Source of the DNA: a virus | Virus record (IMG/VR): IMGVR_UViG_3300025141_000816 | Span: 1 to 22,841 of that record | Direction: 5' to 3' (one strand) | DNA: 22,841 nt | Shown here: positions 5,439 to 12,520 of the stretch, piece by piece | Layout of the letters: each line of letters opens with the position of its first letter | Position numbering within the stretch: the first letter of the stretch is position 1 | Notes under the pieces: generated by a model | Seen by the model: only the letters and a program-made list of their open reading frames with translations | What the model was told of the DNA's origin: nothing | Databases searched by the model: none | Made by a program: the position numbers and the translations under genes

Positions 5439-7412
5439 ATGATAGTTGATAATGAACAAAAATATAAAGAAGCTATGGATAATTTACTCTCCTCTAATAC
5501 ATGGATAGTAGACGTAGAAACAAATGGATTAGATTATTTTGGGATGAATCAAATATGCGGTATTGGCATAGCATTGAATTGCGAAGGCATAAATAGTTCC
5601 GCATATTACTTCCCCTTTAGACATCAACAAGGAATAAACCTACTTCCTAAATTCTTAATTGATCTTATGCAATATATGAACCAGAGAGAGGTTTTAATTG
5701 GTTACAACATTAAATTTGATTTACATTTCTTAGAACAGGAAGGTTTAGATGTAACTAATATTGAATTAATTGATGTATTAGTAATGGTTAGATTAACAGA
5801 ACCCGCTGTAGTAAAGGATTTAGATTTAACAAGTACTTTAAAACGTAGTTATGGTGAAGAAGCAGGAGCTTATGATATTGAAACAAAGAAAATATTACGA
5901 TCTAATAAATGGAATAAAGACTTTTCGTTAGCACCGCCAGACATACTCGGCCCTTATTGCATAAAAGATGTTGAATGGACTGAGAAATTATATAGAGATC
6001 GATTAGCAAAGCTACAATCCACGGATCAAATTAAGATTTTTGATATGGAAAAAGCTTTAACGAAAGTTTTATTTAATATGGAAGATGCTGGCATTTCAAT
6101 AGATAATAAATATGCAGAACAAGTAATGGGTAAAATAGAACAACGAAAAGGGGAGATTGAAACTCAAATATATAAAGATGTTGGAGAGTTTAATATAAAT
6201 AGTACAGCACAACTAGGAGAAATCTTTAATGATAACGGTATTTTTTCTCCTGAAAAGACACCAAAAGGGAAACAATCTTGGGGTGAAGCAGCATTAATTC
6301 AAATTAATCATCCACTCGCAGGATTAGTTAGACAATACAGAACACTAGAGAAATTACGATCTACTTATATAGAACCATATTTAGAAAAACCTGTTATGCA
6401 TACATCCTTTTGTAATTGGGGAACCTTAACTGGAAGATTATCTTCTCGTGAACCCAACCTTCAAAATATTCCACGTAATTACTTCAAATTATCTAATGAA
6501 GAGTTATCAAGTGATCAATTACGAGATGTACGAACTAGAGTATCGGCATTGATAGCTTCTAAAGGTGGAACAACGCAAACTGAATTATCGGATAAAGTTA
6601 TTCAAACGTGGGGTTATTTAGGGGATGAATACTATGATGAGAAAGATAAGACTCAGATAGCTATACGTAGATTGTTTATATCTCGTCCAAACAAAACCCT
6701 AGTTGGTTTTGACTATTCGCAAATGGAAGTTAGGGTTTTTCTGAGTTATTTGAAGAATGATGAGATTGATGAACTCTTAAAAAGATCAGATACTGATTTT
6801 CATGGGGAAGCAGCAAAATTAGCTTTCAATGTAGAGGAAGAATCTAAAGATTTTAAATTTTATAGACAGATGGCTAAGGCTATTACGTTTGGAACTATAT
6901 ATGGAATTGGGCGAAATAAGTTAGCCGTACAGTTAGGAACGACTCCAATTGAAGCAGGGCGATATAAGAAACAATACTTTGCAGGATTGAAAGGATCAAA
7001 AGAATTCTTTGATTCTGTCGTTAGTACTGTGGAGAATAGAGGGTGGATACGCAATAGATACGGACGATTATATAGAATTAAGAAAGAGTTAGGTTATAAA
7101 GGAGTTAATTATCTTGTTCAAGGTACAAGTGCAGACATTTTAAGTGAACGAATGATTGCAGTATCTGCTTATCTAGCCGATAAGAAGAGTAATATGTTGT
7201 TGCAAGTACATGATGAGATTATTTGTGAGATAGATAACTCTGAATTAGAAGAGGTTCCTAATCATATTAAATCATTATTAGAAGAAAATAGTTTAGATAT
7301 ACCTTTATATGTTGATATGGAGAAGTGTTCGCCATCATGGGCAACGAAAAAAGACTTTATGTATGAAGCAGTCGTAAAAGAATCATGCGAAAATTATATA
7401 GATTGGGAGTAA
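5439..7412 (+). CDS. polA: Family A DNA polymerase with 3'-5' exonuclease
   Basis: The 657-residue replicative polymerase has an N-terminal proofreading domain: ExoI VDVETNG (D25, E27), ExoII NIKFD (N90-D94) and ExoIII YCIKD (Y173, D177). The polymerase domain shows motif A FDYSQMEVR (D425), motif B RQMAKAITFGTIYG (R476, K480, F484, Y488) and motif C QVHDE (H591-D592-E593). The residue equal to E. coli Pol I 762 is Phe (F484), the ancestral state, rather than the Tyr or Leu found in many phages. The 5'-3' exonuclease domain is absent. About 60 extra residues (347-409) sit between LQNIPR and motif A compared with E. coli Pol I. A good AAGGAG site lies 5 bases before the ATG. Confidence 0.95.
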   Translation: MIVDNEQKYKEAMDNLLSSNTWIVDVETNGLDYFGMNQICGIGIALNCEGINSSAYYFPFRHQQGINLLPKFLIDLMQYMNQREVLIGYNIKFDLHFLEQEGLDVTNIELIDVLVMVRLTEPAVVKDLDLTSTLKRSYGEEAGAYDIETKKILRSNKWNKDFSLAPPDILGPYCIKDVEWTEKLYRDRLAKLQSTDQIKIFDMEKALTKVLFNMEDAGISIDNKYAEQVMGKIEQRKGEIETQIYKDVGEFNINSTAQLGEIFNDNGIFSPEKTPKGKQSWGEAALIQINHPLAGLVRQYRTLEKLRSTYIEPYLEKPVMHTSFCNWGTLTGRLSSREPNLQNIPRNYFKLSNEELSSDQLRDVRTRVSALIASKGGTTQTELSDKVIQTWGYLGDEYYDEKDKTQIAIRRLFISRPNKTLVGFDYSQMEVRVFLSYLKNDEIDELLKRSDTDFHGEAAKLAFNVEEESKDFKFYRQMAKAITFGTIYGIGRNKLAVQLGTTPIEAGRYKKQYFAGLKGSKEFFDSVVSTVENRGWIRNRYGRLYRIKKELGYKGVNYLVQGTSADILSERMIAVSAYLADKKSNMLLQVHDEIICEIDNSELEEVPNHIKSLLEENSLDIPLYVDMEKCSPSWATKKDFMYEAVVKESCENYIDWE

Positions 7413-7416
7413 TAAT

Positions 7417-7611
7417 ATGAAAAAGACAAAAATAGTTGGGATTGTTGCAGGAGTAATCGGTGGAGCGGCTGGAATAGTTGGAGGTGTATACGCTACCTAT
7501 AAAGCTAATAAACGTTATAAAGAATATAAGGATTTAAAAACAGAGATAGATGCCATTCCACATCCAATAGAATATAAAGAAAGTAGTTATCCATATGACA
7601 GAAAAAGTTAA
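7417..7611 (+). CDS. Small single-span membrane protein with glycine-zipper segment
   Basis: The 64-residue protein opens with KKTK and a hydrophobic stretch IVGIVAGVIGGAAGIVGGVYATY (about residues 6-28) rich in evenly spaced glycines, then a highly charged helix (KANKRYKEYKDLKTEID). This suits a signal-anchored protein with a soluble cytoplasmic or periplasmic tail; glycine-zipper spans often self-associate. No lipobox is seen. Function is unknown. It ends inside the next gene (17-base overlap), so the pair is probably co-translated. Confidence 0.6.
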   Translation: MKKTKIVGIVAGVIGGAAGIVGGVYATYKANKRYKEYKDLKTEIDAIPHPIEYKESSYPYDRKS

Positions 7612-7888
7612 TACACCACATGGAACAGCGTCTTTAAAAGATAATTCTCAATGGGGAGATAAATTAGAAATAGCTACAAAAATACAGGATTTACATGCTA
7701 GGATAGGAGAGATTCAAGATTTGTGGTATAGAGCAGACGAAACTAGTAAAGGACATAAGGAATTATATTCAGAAACATTAGATAATGTAGTACGTTTAGC
7801 TGCTTTTGCATCAGGACTTGGAGCAGACCTACATGTTTATGTATTAAATAAGGTTCAAAAATGGGAGAAAGAAGATGCGTCAGAGTGA
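7595..7888 (+). CDS. Helical protein of unknown function
   Basis: The 97-residue protein is mostly predicted helix (LEIATKIQDLHARIGEIQDLWY, then ELYSETLDNVVRLAAF). No catalytic motif or family is recognised. It overlaps genes on both sides (17 and 14 bases). It ends with UGA followed directly by a second UGA (7886-7891), which shows that UGA works as a normal stop in this genome; this matters for the recoded UGA at 17865. Confidence 0.6.
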   Translation: MTEKVNTPHGTASLKDNSQWGDKLEIATKIQDLHARIGEIQDLWYRADETSKGHKELYSETLDNVVRLAAFASGLGADLHVYVLNKVQKWEKEDASE

Positions 7889-8171
7889 TGAAACCTTTGA
7901 TCAGGCATGTCGTAACATCGCTTTAGAGGTGGCTAGGACGGTCATAGAGAAGCATAAAGACTATGGCCCTGATAACATATTAGTTTTCAAAGAACAGGGC
8001 TTAATCGTCCGCCTATGGGATAAAATAGGTAGATTGAAACATCTATTGTGGGAAGCAAAGCAACCTAAACACGAAGCGATAGAAGATAGCTTTACTGATT
8101 TGGCAGGATATGCTATAATTGGTTTAATGTTACAAAGAAATTGTTTTACATATAAATTAGAGGAGGAATAG
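7875..8171 (+). CDS. DUF1599/Nmad1-like protein, all-alpha NTP-pyrophosphatase relative
   Basis: The 98-residue protein has the arrangement EKHKDYGPDN (K28-D29-Y30-G31), then GLIVRLWDKIGRL (R46, D49, K50), then EAIEDSFTDLAGYAIIGL (E70, D71, D75). This matches DUF1599, which is also listed as nucleotide modification associated domain 1 and is common in phages. Relatives fold like MazG/dUTPase-type helical pyrophosphatases and are thought to act on nucleotide pools. The start has GGGAG at 7863-7867. A candidate promoter for the following genes lies inside its 3' end (8092-8120). Confidence 0.75.
   Translation: MRQSDETFDQACRNIALEVARTVIEKHKDYGPDNILVFKEQGLIVRLWDKIGRLKHLLWEAKQPKHEAIEDSFTDLAGYAIIGLMLQRNCFTYKLEEE
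8092..8120 (+). promoter_or_regulatory. Candidate internal promoter before the recombination module
   Basis: TTTACT (8092-8097, 4 of 6 consensus bases), a 17-base spacer and a perfect TATAAT (8115-8120) with TG at 8112-8113 form an extended -10 promoter inside a coding gene. It would drive the genes from 8173 through recA. The evidence is sequence only. Confidence 0.4.
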
Positions 8172-8172
8172 T

Positions 8173-8397
8173 ATGGCAAAAGTAAGTATGCATTTAGGGT
8201 TTACATTTCGTATAGGAGACTTGAGTACAAATCAATATGCTCGTATAGATGTAAATGTAGATCAAATCGATACCGGAGTCCCGGTTGACGTACAGTTAGC
8301 TGAGGTTAAAGATACCGCTAATCAAATTTGGGGGTATATGAAGGAAGAAGTCGATAATAAAATAATAGAGGTATTAGATGAAGGATCAAATAATTAA
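8173..8397 (+). CDS. Small protein of unknown function
   Basis: The 74-residue acidic protein has a ribosome binding site GAGGAGG at 8160-8166 and starts one base after the previous stop. The first half looks like beta strands (SMHLGFTFRIGDLS, YARIDVNVDQID) and the second half a helix (VKDTANQIWGYMKEEVDNKIIEVL). Short phage proteins of this general pattern are common, but no named family is recognised. It overlaps the next gene by 20 bases. Confidence 0.65.
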   Translation: MAKVSMHLGFTFRIGDLSTNQYARIDVNVDQIDTGVPVDVQLAEVKDTANQIWGYMKEEVDNKIIEVLDEGSNN

Positions 8398-8644
8398 AAA
8401 CGAGGTTACTAGAGCAATAGTTTTAGAAGCAGTCTTAGGAGAAAGAGAACGTCAAGACCTAATGTACGGTAACCAATCAGGACATTCTGATGAATATTGG
8501 AATGTTATAGCAACCGAAGAGAATGGAGAGGTAGCACGAGCTATTTGGGAGCAGGATGATGATAATATGTATGAGGAGATTATTCAAGCCTGTGCTGTAT
8601 ATTTTGCATGGGCAGAAGCAATTCATCAACGTAAGGAGGCTTAA
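8378..8644 (+). CDS. MazG-like helical nucleotide pyrophosphatase-type protein
   Basis: The 88-residue protein shows GERERQDLMYG (20-31), then IATEENGEVARAIWE (44-58) and MYEEIIQACAVYFAWAEAI (64-82). The E-E-x2-E pattern (E47, E48, E51) with later E66/E67 matches the metal-binding helices of MazG-like families. These enzymes cleave non-canonical or excess NTPs to NMP and pyrophosphate. It is the second nucleotide-pool-type protein in this cluster. A GGAG-containing stretch precedes the start weakly; it probably depends on coupling with the upstream gene. Confidence 0.65.
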   Translation: MKDQIIKNEVTRAIVLEAVLGERERQDLMYGNQSGHSDEYWNVIATEENGEVARAIWEQDDDNMYEEIIQACAVYFAWAEAIHQRKEA

Positions 8645-9586
8645 ATGAAAAATAGTGCTGAAGAAGTAATAGAATCTCTATTACAAAATAAAACAATGAA
8701 TTTAAGGAGGGGTAATAGCGATGAATTTTCTTTTGGAAGAATTCCTTTCAATATCCCTGTTCTTGATAATCTTACTGGTGGTGGCATACCTAAAAAGAGA
8801 ATGACTATTTTGTACGGGCCAACTAACGTAGGCAAGTCATATTTAGCATCTCAAGTTGTCGCAAACGCCCAGAAAAATGGGGGGACTACAGCATGGATAG
8901 ATACCGAACTATCTTGGGACTCAGCTTGGGTCGAGAGATGTGGTATAGATGCATCTAAAGTTATGGTAGCCCAACCAATTAATGGTGAGGAAGCAATGGA
9001 TACTACTAGAGAATTAATGAGATCAGGAGTAGATGTTATAGTTTTGGACAGTATTGCAGGACTTGTACCTACAGCTGTCCATAATGAAGACTTTTCTTAT
9101 AATCCAATGGCTTGGCAAGCACGATTTGTAAACAGTTCTTTGCCGAGAATACTACCCAATCTAAAACATGGTTCTGCTTTAGTAGCAATTAATCAAGTTA
9201 GAAGTAGTATAGGGCCGGTAGCTTTAGATAATATGCCCGGTGGATTAGCTCAAGCCTTCTTTGCCCATTTCTTACTACAAGTTAGGAGGAGTGGTTGGAT
9301 TAAAGAGGGTACACAAAATGTAGGTTTTGACATGGAAGTTCGTTTACGTAAAAGTAAAGTTGGGGGAGAGAATTGGAACTCCGCTACTGTACCCTTTAGA
9401 GTAGAAGGTGGCATAGATGTTACCGAAAGCTACATTAGAGACGGGATTGAAGCCAAGTTGATTACCCAAGCTGGCCCGTGGTATACTTATAAAGACCAGA
9501 AAGCTATGGGTTTGAACGGAGTACGTAAATTATTCTCAGAAAATCCTGAGTTGTTTGAGGTACTTAAAAGTGAACTTGCGACCTAA
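8645..9586 (+). CDS. recA: RecA/UvsX-like recombinase
   Basis: The 313-residue protein forms filaments on single-stranded DNA and catalyses strand exchange. Walker A is GPTNVGKS (58-65), the catalytic Glu lies in AWIDTELSWD (E88, as E96 of E. coli RecA), and Walker B is VIVLD (131-135). The DNA-binding loop L1/L2 region shows AINQVRSSIG (181-190) and PGGLAQAFFAHFLLQVRRSG, as in bacterial RecA (NQLR, GG-NALKF). The C-terminal domain ends in a winged segment (YIRDGIEAKLITQAGPWYTY). The AAGGAGG site (8634-8640) is excellent. It heads a run of recombination nucleases. Confidence 0.92.
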   Translation: MKNSAEEVIESLLQNKTMNLRRGNSDEFSFGRIPFNIPVLDNLTGGGIPKKRMTILYGPTNVGKSYLASQVVANAQKNGGTTAWIDTELSWDSAWVERCGIDASKVMVAQPINGEEAMDTTRELMRSGVDVIVLDSIAGLVPTAVHNEDFSYNPMAWQARFVNSSLPRILPNLKHGSALVAINQVRSSIGPVALDNMPGGLAQAFFAHFLLQVRRSGWIKEGTQNVGFDMEVRLRKSKVGGENWNSATVPFRVEGGIDVTESYIRDGIEAKLITQAGPWYTYKDQKAMGLNGVRKLFSENPELFEVLKSELAT

Positions 9587-9869
9587 AGACCATACTGAAC
9601 AAGAGAGACATATACAACATTTATTAGATGAGTCTGGTTTGCGTTATGATACGCAGTACTCATTCATTAATTATATTGTTGATTTTTGGATCGCAGAGCT
9701 TGGATTAGTTATCGAGGCTGACGGTGTTTATGGTCATCTTAAAAAAAGAGACACTAAACGAGATATGGAATTAATGCAGATAGCACAAATAAAGAATGTA
9801 CTGCATATTAAAGAAACAAAGAAGGAGGAAATTAAGGAAGTTTTATGGCAAGCATTAAACAACTTGTGA
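9570..9869 (+). CDS. Vsr/DUF559-like PD-(D/E)XK endonuclease
   Basis: The 99-residue protein has the Vsr-like core INYIVDFWIAELGLVIEADG (D38, E49, D51), followed by H56 and a basic RDTKRDMEL helix. This pattern is shared by very-short-patch repair and DUF559 nucleases. The zinc-binding residues of Vsr are not seen. I chose GTG at 9570 because GAGG (9557-9560) is well spaced; a TTG at 9555 would add five residues. It overlaps recA by 17 bases and the next gene by 25, and it ends with UGA. It probably nicks or cuts recombination or mismatch intermediates. Confidence 0.7.
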   Translation: MNLRPKDHTEQERHIQHLLDESGLRYDTQYSFINYIVDFWIAELGLVIEADGVYGHLKKRDTKRDMELMQIAQIKNVLHIKETKKEEIKEVLWQALNNL

Positions 9870-10585
9870 AGCAACAGAAGAAAAAGAAGCCACGAGCTAA
9901 ATCTTCTAAGCCACGAGTAATAAATCAAGATAGATGGTTTTTAAAACAGATAGATAATGTACTAGGATACAGTAGACCGTGGAAGGCGGTTCAGAAATTC
10001 TACCCATCAGCATTAGGTAATCCATGTGATAGGTATTTATATTTTGCCTATCATGGCGGACTACCAACACAGAAAATTAATCCACAAACGCAACGTGTTT
10101 TTGATACAGGTGGAGCTTTTGAGACTAGGATGGAGAAATATTTAAGGAAAGCCGGGTTATTTATAGCTGCGGAGCAAACATTAAAATTTGACAACCCTCC
10201 TATTTCAGGACGGTACGACTTTCTTATACGGTATAAAGATGTTGATAGAGCTATAGTTGAATTAAAAACTATTAATACACGAGGGTTTGAGAATTTAATT
10301 GATAAACCTAAACCCGAACATACGATACAATTACAAATATATTTAAATCTAATAGGTTTAAAGAATGGTATAGTTGTATATGAAAATAAAAATGATCAAG
10401 ATATGAAAGCCTTTAAAGTAACGAAAGACAAGAAAATATGGGATGAGGTATTAGAAAGATGTATTCGTATTATGAATATGACTCCTAATGAAGTTCCTAT
10501 TACATGTACAGGAGAATTTTATTGTGCTTGTAGGGAGGTAAAAGATGAAAATAGAAACAAAGCAAACAACATGGAGTCCAATTAA
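9845..10585 (+). CDS. Cas4/RecB-like PD-(D/E)XK exonuclease with four cysteines
   Basis: The 246-residue protein opens with a lysine-rich region (QKKKKPRAKSSKPR). The nuclease core shows SGRYDFLIRY (D125), AIVELKT (E139-L-K141) and the QLQIYLNLIG motif (Q162, Y166) typical of RecB/Cas4-type exonucleases. Cysteines occur at 61 (NPCDRYLYF), 221, 227 and 229 (CTGEFYCAC), the one-plus-three pattern that holds an iron-sulfur cluster in Cas4 and AddB. There is no CRISPR array or cas gene nearby, so this is best read as a phage end-resection nuclease working with the RecA-like protein. The start has AAGGAGG-like GGAGG (9823-9827) but at long distance, so coupling to the upstream gene is likely. Confidence 0.85.
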   Translation: MASIKQLVKQQKKKKPRAKSSKPRVINQDRWFLKQIDNVLGYSRPWKAVQKFYPSALGNPCDRYLYFAYHGGLPTQKINPQTQRVFDTGGAFETRMEKYLRKAGLFIAAEQTLKFDNPPISGRYDFLIRYKDVDRAIVELKTINTRGFENLIDKPKPEHTIQLQIYLNLIGLKNGIVVYENKNDQDMKAFKVTKDKKIWDEVLERCIRIMNMTPNEVPITCTGEFYCACREVKDENRNKANNMESN

Positions 10586-11060
10586 AGCGTTAGCAAATGC
10601 AGAAAATGAATTACGAACATTAAATGTTCCAGAGTTCAAAACAGATTTATCTGATAGAGACGATTTAGAGTTTGCAAATTTAATGAATCAAGATAATCGT
10701 AAATTAGAAGAGTTCTTAATTGCTTACGGAGGGTATAAAGCATATTTAGAAGCACAAGTTGCTGATTGTGAAGCCAAACGTAAAGCTTTAGAAGCAGCTT
10801 TTGAAGAAGGTTATGCCACCGCTATTTATAGAATAGCAGAAGAACGAGAAGAAGAAGGACATAAAAAATTAACTAGGGAAGAAGTTAGGGGAGCAGCATT
10901 AAGTAGGTATGCTTCACTAAAAGAACTACGCCAAGAAGTGATAGAACAAGCAGCTTTACACCAGAAAATGGGTGGGGTATTAAATGCTTATAAATCAGCT
11001 TATGATGCCGTCTCTAGGATAGTAACCTTGAGGACATATGGCGAATCAAGAAATAATTAA
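10545..11060 (+). CDS. Coiled-coil protein of unknown function in recombination module
   Basis: The 171-residue protein has a good GGGAGG site (10533-10538) and starts 41 bases inside the nuclease gene. Residues about 50-160 are heptad-like and strongly charged (EEFLIAYGGYKAYLEAQVADCEAKRKAL split by short turns, then REEVRGAALSRY and LKELRQEVIEQ). No enzyme motif is seen. The long overlap with the Cas4-like gene and short overlap with the resolvase gene suggest it works in the same complex, perhaps as a nuclease partner or mediator; this is inference. Confidence 0.65.
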   Translation: MKIETKQTTWSPIKALANAENELRTLNVPEFKTDLSDRDDLEFANLMNQDNRKLEEFLIAYGGYKAYLEAQVADCEAKRKALEAAFEEGYATAIYRIAEEREEEGHKKLTREEVRGAALSRYASLKELRQEVIEQAALHQKMGGVLNAYKSAYDAVSRIVTLRTYGESRNN

Positions 11061-11550
11061 TAAATATTATTTAGGTTTAGACTGTTCTAGTAAAGCAATT
11101 CATGGCGTAGTGATTGATCAGAATGAAGAGATTATTGCTCAATATAAATGGGGTAGTAAATCAAAAGATTTTGAGGGGCGGTTTCACCAATTTAGTAGGG
11201 AATTTTTAGCCGAACTTAGTACAATAAAACATACCCTTTTATTAAGGAATAATATGTTAGCGGCTGTAGAATCAGCCATCTTCATACAAAATCCAAAGGC
11301 TACTATTTCCATCGCTTCAGTAATTGGAGTTGTCCGTTTTGTCTGTGATATATTAGAAATTGATTGTTGTTTTGTAGACAACACAAAATGGAAAAAGGAT
11401 ATTGTAGGAAAGGGAAACGCTTCTAAAAAAGAAATTAAACAGTATGCAATAGATAAGTGGGGTGAAGTGTTTACAGAACAAGACTTTGCAGACGCAGCGT
11501 GTATTGCATTATGGAAGAAACAGGAGGATATAAATGGAACCAAAGAATAG
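11038..11550 (+). CDS. ruvC: RuvC-like Holliday junction resolvase (RNase H fold)
   Basis: The 170-residue protein opens with YLGLDCSSKAIHGVVID, the first RNase H strand with the catalytic Asp (D15). AAVESAIFIQN holds the second acidic residue (E78), and QDFADAACIALW supplies the late catalytic acids (D149, D152). The IASVIGVVRFVCD helix and VDNTKWKKDIVGKGNASKKEI match the RuvC pattern of a conserved basic loop before the last helix. The enzyme would resolve branched DNA before packaging. The family is clear; whether it is specific for four-way junctions is not visible. Confidence 0.85.
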   Translation: MANQEIINKYYLGLDCSSKAIHGVVIDQNEEIIAQYKWGSKSKDFEGRFHQFSREFLAELSTIKHTLLLRNNMLAAVESAIFIQNPKATISIASVIGVVRFVCDILEIDCCFVDNTKWKKDIVGKGNASKKEIKQYAIDKWGEVFTEQDFADAACIALWKKQEDINGTKE

Positions 11551-12016
11551 CCCAGATCAGATAAGAATTCAATACAATGAAGAATATCATGAACGGTTGG
11601 AATACGAAGATAGATTACCTGAAGGGGTAACTGAAGAGGATATGAAAAAAGAATATGGTAAGATAGTTTGGTGTGACTTTAAAGATTGTTTTTGGAATCG
11701 TAGAATCGAGGATTATCAACGAACTTATGGAACAGTTCAAGGAAATAAAAACTATAAACCAATTAATGAACAGGAAGCAGTATTCTCACGAATATGCGGA
11801 CGAGAAGATGAGATAGTATTAAAGTTTAAAACTGTACGAAATACATCAGGTGGTAAAGTAGATGTACCTTATTGTTATGTTGCAGCGAAAAACGGCAAGT
11901 TAGGCCACATAGATTTCTCTAGGCTTATGCAATCGGACGGTTCACCGTATGGTGGAAACATAGATTCTCAATCTGCGGATAAGTATGGTGGTACTGAAAC
12001 ATTTGGAGCAAGGTAA
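11534..12016 (+). CDS. Protein of unknown function between resolvase and terminase
   Basis: The 160-residue protein starts 17 bases inside the resolvase gene with AGGAGG (11522-11527) upstream. The first half is acidic and helical; the middle holds four cysteines (C47, C52, C88 and C120) that are not clustered enough to call a zinc site. The last 40 residues are glycine-rich and look disordered (DGSPYGGNIDSQ, KYGGTETFGAR). Its stop is immediately followed by the small terminase ATG. It could help hand concatemeric DNA to the packaging machinery, but no family is recognised. Confidence 0.65.
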   Translation: MEPKNSPDQIRIQYNEEYHERLEYEDRLPEGVTEEDMKKEYGKIVWCDFKDCFWNRRIEDYQRTYGTVQGNKNYKPINEQEAVFSRICGREDEIVLKFKTVRNTSGGKVDVPYCYVAAKNGKLGHIDFSRLMQSDGSPYGGNIDSQSADKYGGTETFGAR

Positions 12017-12520
12017 ATGCCTAAGAAATTACCTGAAGAGGTTAAACTTAAAGCGTTAGAGTTATATTTATCAGGAGATAATACCGCAGATACTATCTCT
12101 GACAAACTAAGTAAAGAATTTAATGTGAAGGTAGCAACTTCAACAGTTTATTCATGGATTAAGTTAGACGGGTGGAAGGATACTAAATTAGCCACCCGTG
12201 CTAATGCTATAACAAAAGTACAAGAGTCCGAAACACAGCGATACGCTAGATTACAAGAAGAGCATTTAAATGAGTATGAAGCTCTACGACACAAAGCTGT
12301 AAATGAATTAGGGACTTTAAATTTTAATCGTGCTTTTGATGCCGCTAAAGCATTGGATTTAAGTATTCAAGGGGAGCGGCATGTAATGGAAGGTTTAATT
12401 AATCTTCAATTTGTACAGGATGTTATGTCAGTATTAATTGACGAGATTCAAGACCCAGATTTGCTACAACGAGTAGCTTTTAAATTAAAAACATTAGTAC
12501 AAAAGGATGGAGATGGTTAA
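12017..12520 (+). CDS. terS: Terminase small subunit-like DNA-binding protein
   Basis: The 167-residue protein has an N-terminal helix-turn-helix (EEVKLKALELYLSGDNT, then VATSTVYSWIKLDGW), the usual DNA-recognition domain of small terminases. A long helical middle (QESETQRYARLQEEHLNEYE) would form the oligomer ring. It directly precedes the large terminase and overlaps it by 8 bases. Small terminases are poorly conserved, so position is part of the evidence. It would recognise the packaging start and activate the motor. Confidence 0.8.
   Translation: MPKKLPEEVKLKALELYLSGDNTADTISDKLSKEFNVKVATSTVYSWIKLDGWKDTKLATRANAITKVQESETQRYARLQEEHLNEYEALRHKAVNELGTLNFNRAFDAAKALDLSIQGERHVMEGLINLQFVQDVMSVLIDEIQDPDLLQRVAFKLKTLVQKDGDG

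Noticed and set aside
5336-5449. 37-residue protein in the leader of polA
   Set aside because: No ribosome binding site, codons unlike the neighbours, and the stretch is better explained by hairpin structure; kept only as an alternative.
9845-10585. Cas4-like nuclease as part of a CRISPR adaptation system
   Set aside because: No repeats, cas1 or cas2 are in the window; the neighbours are recombination genes.
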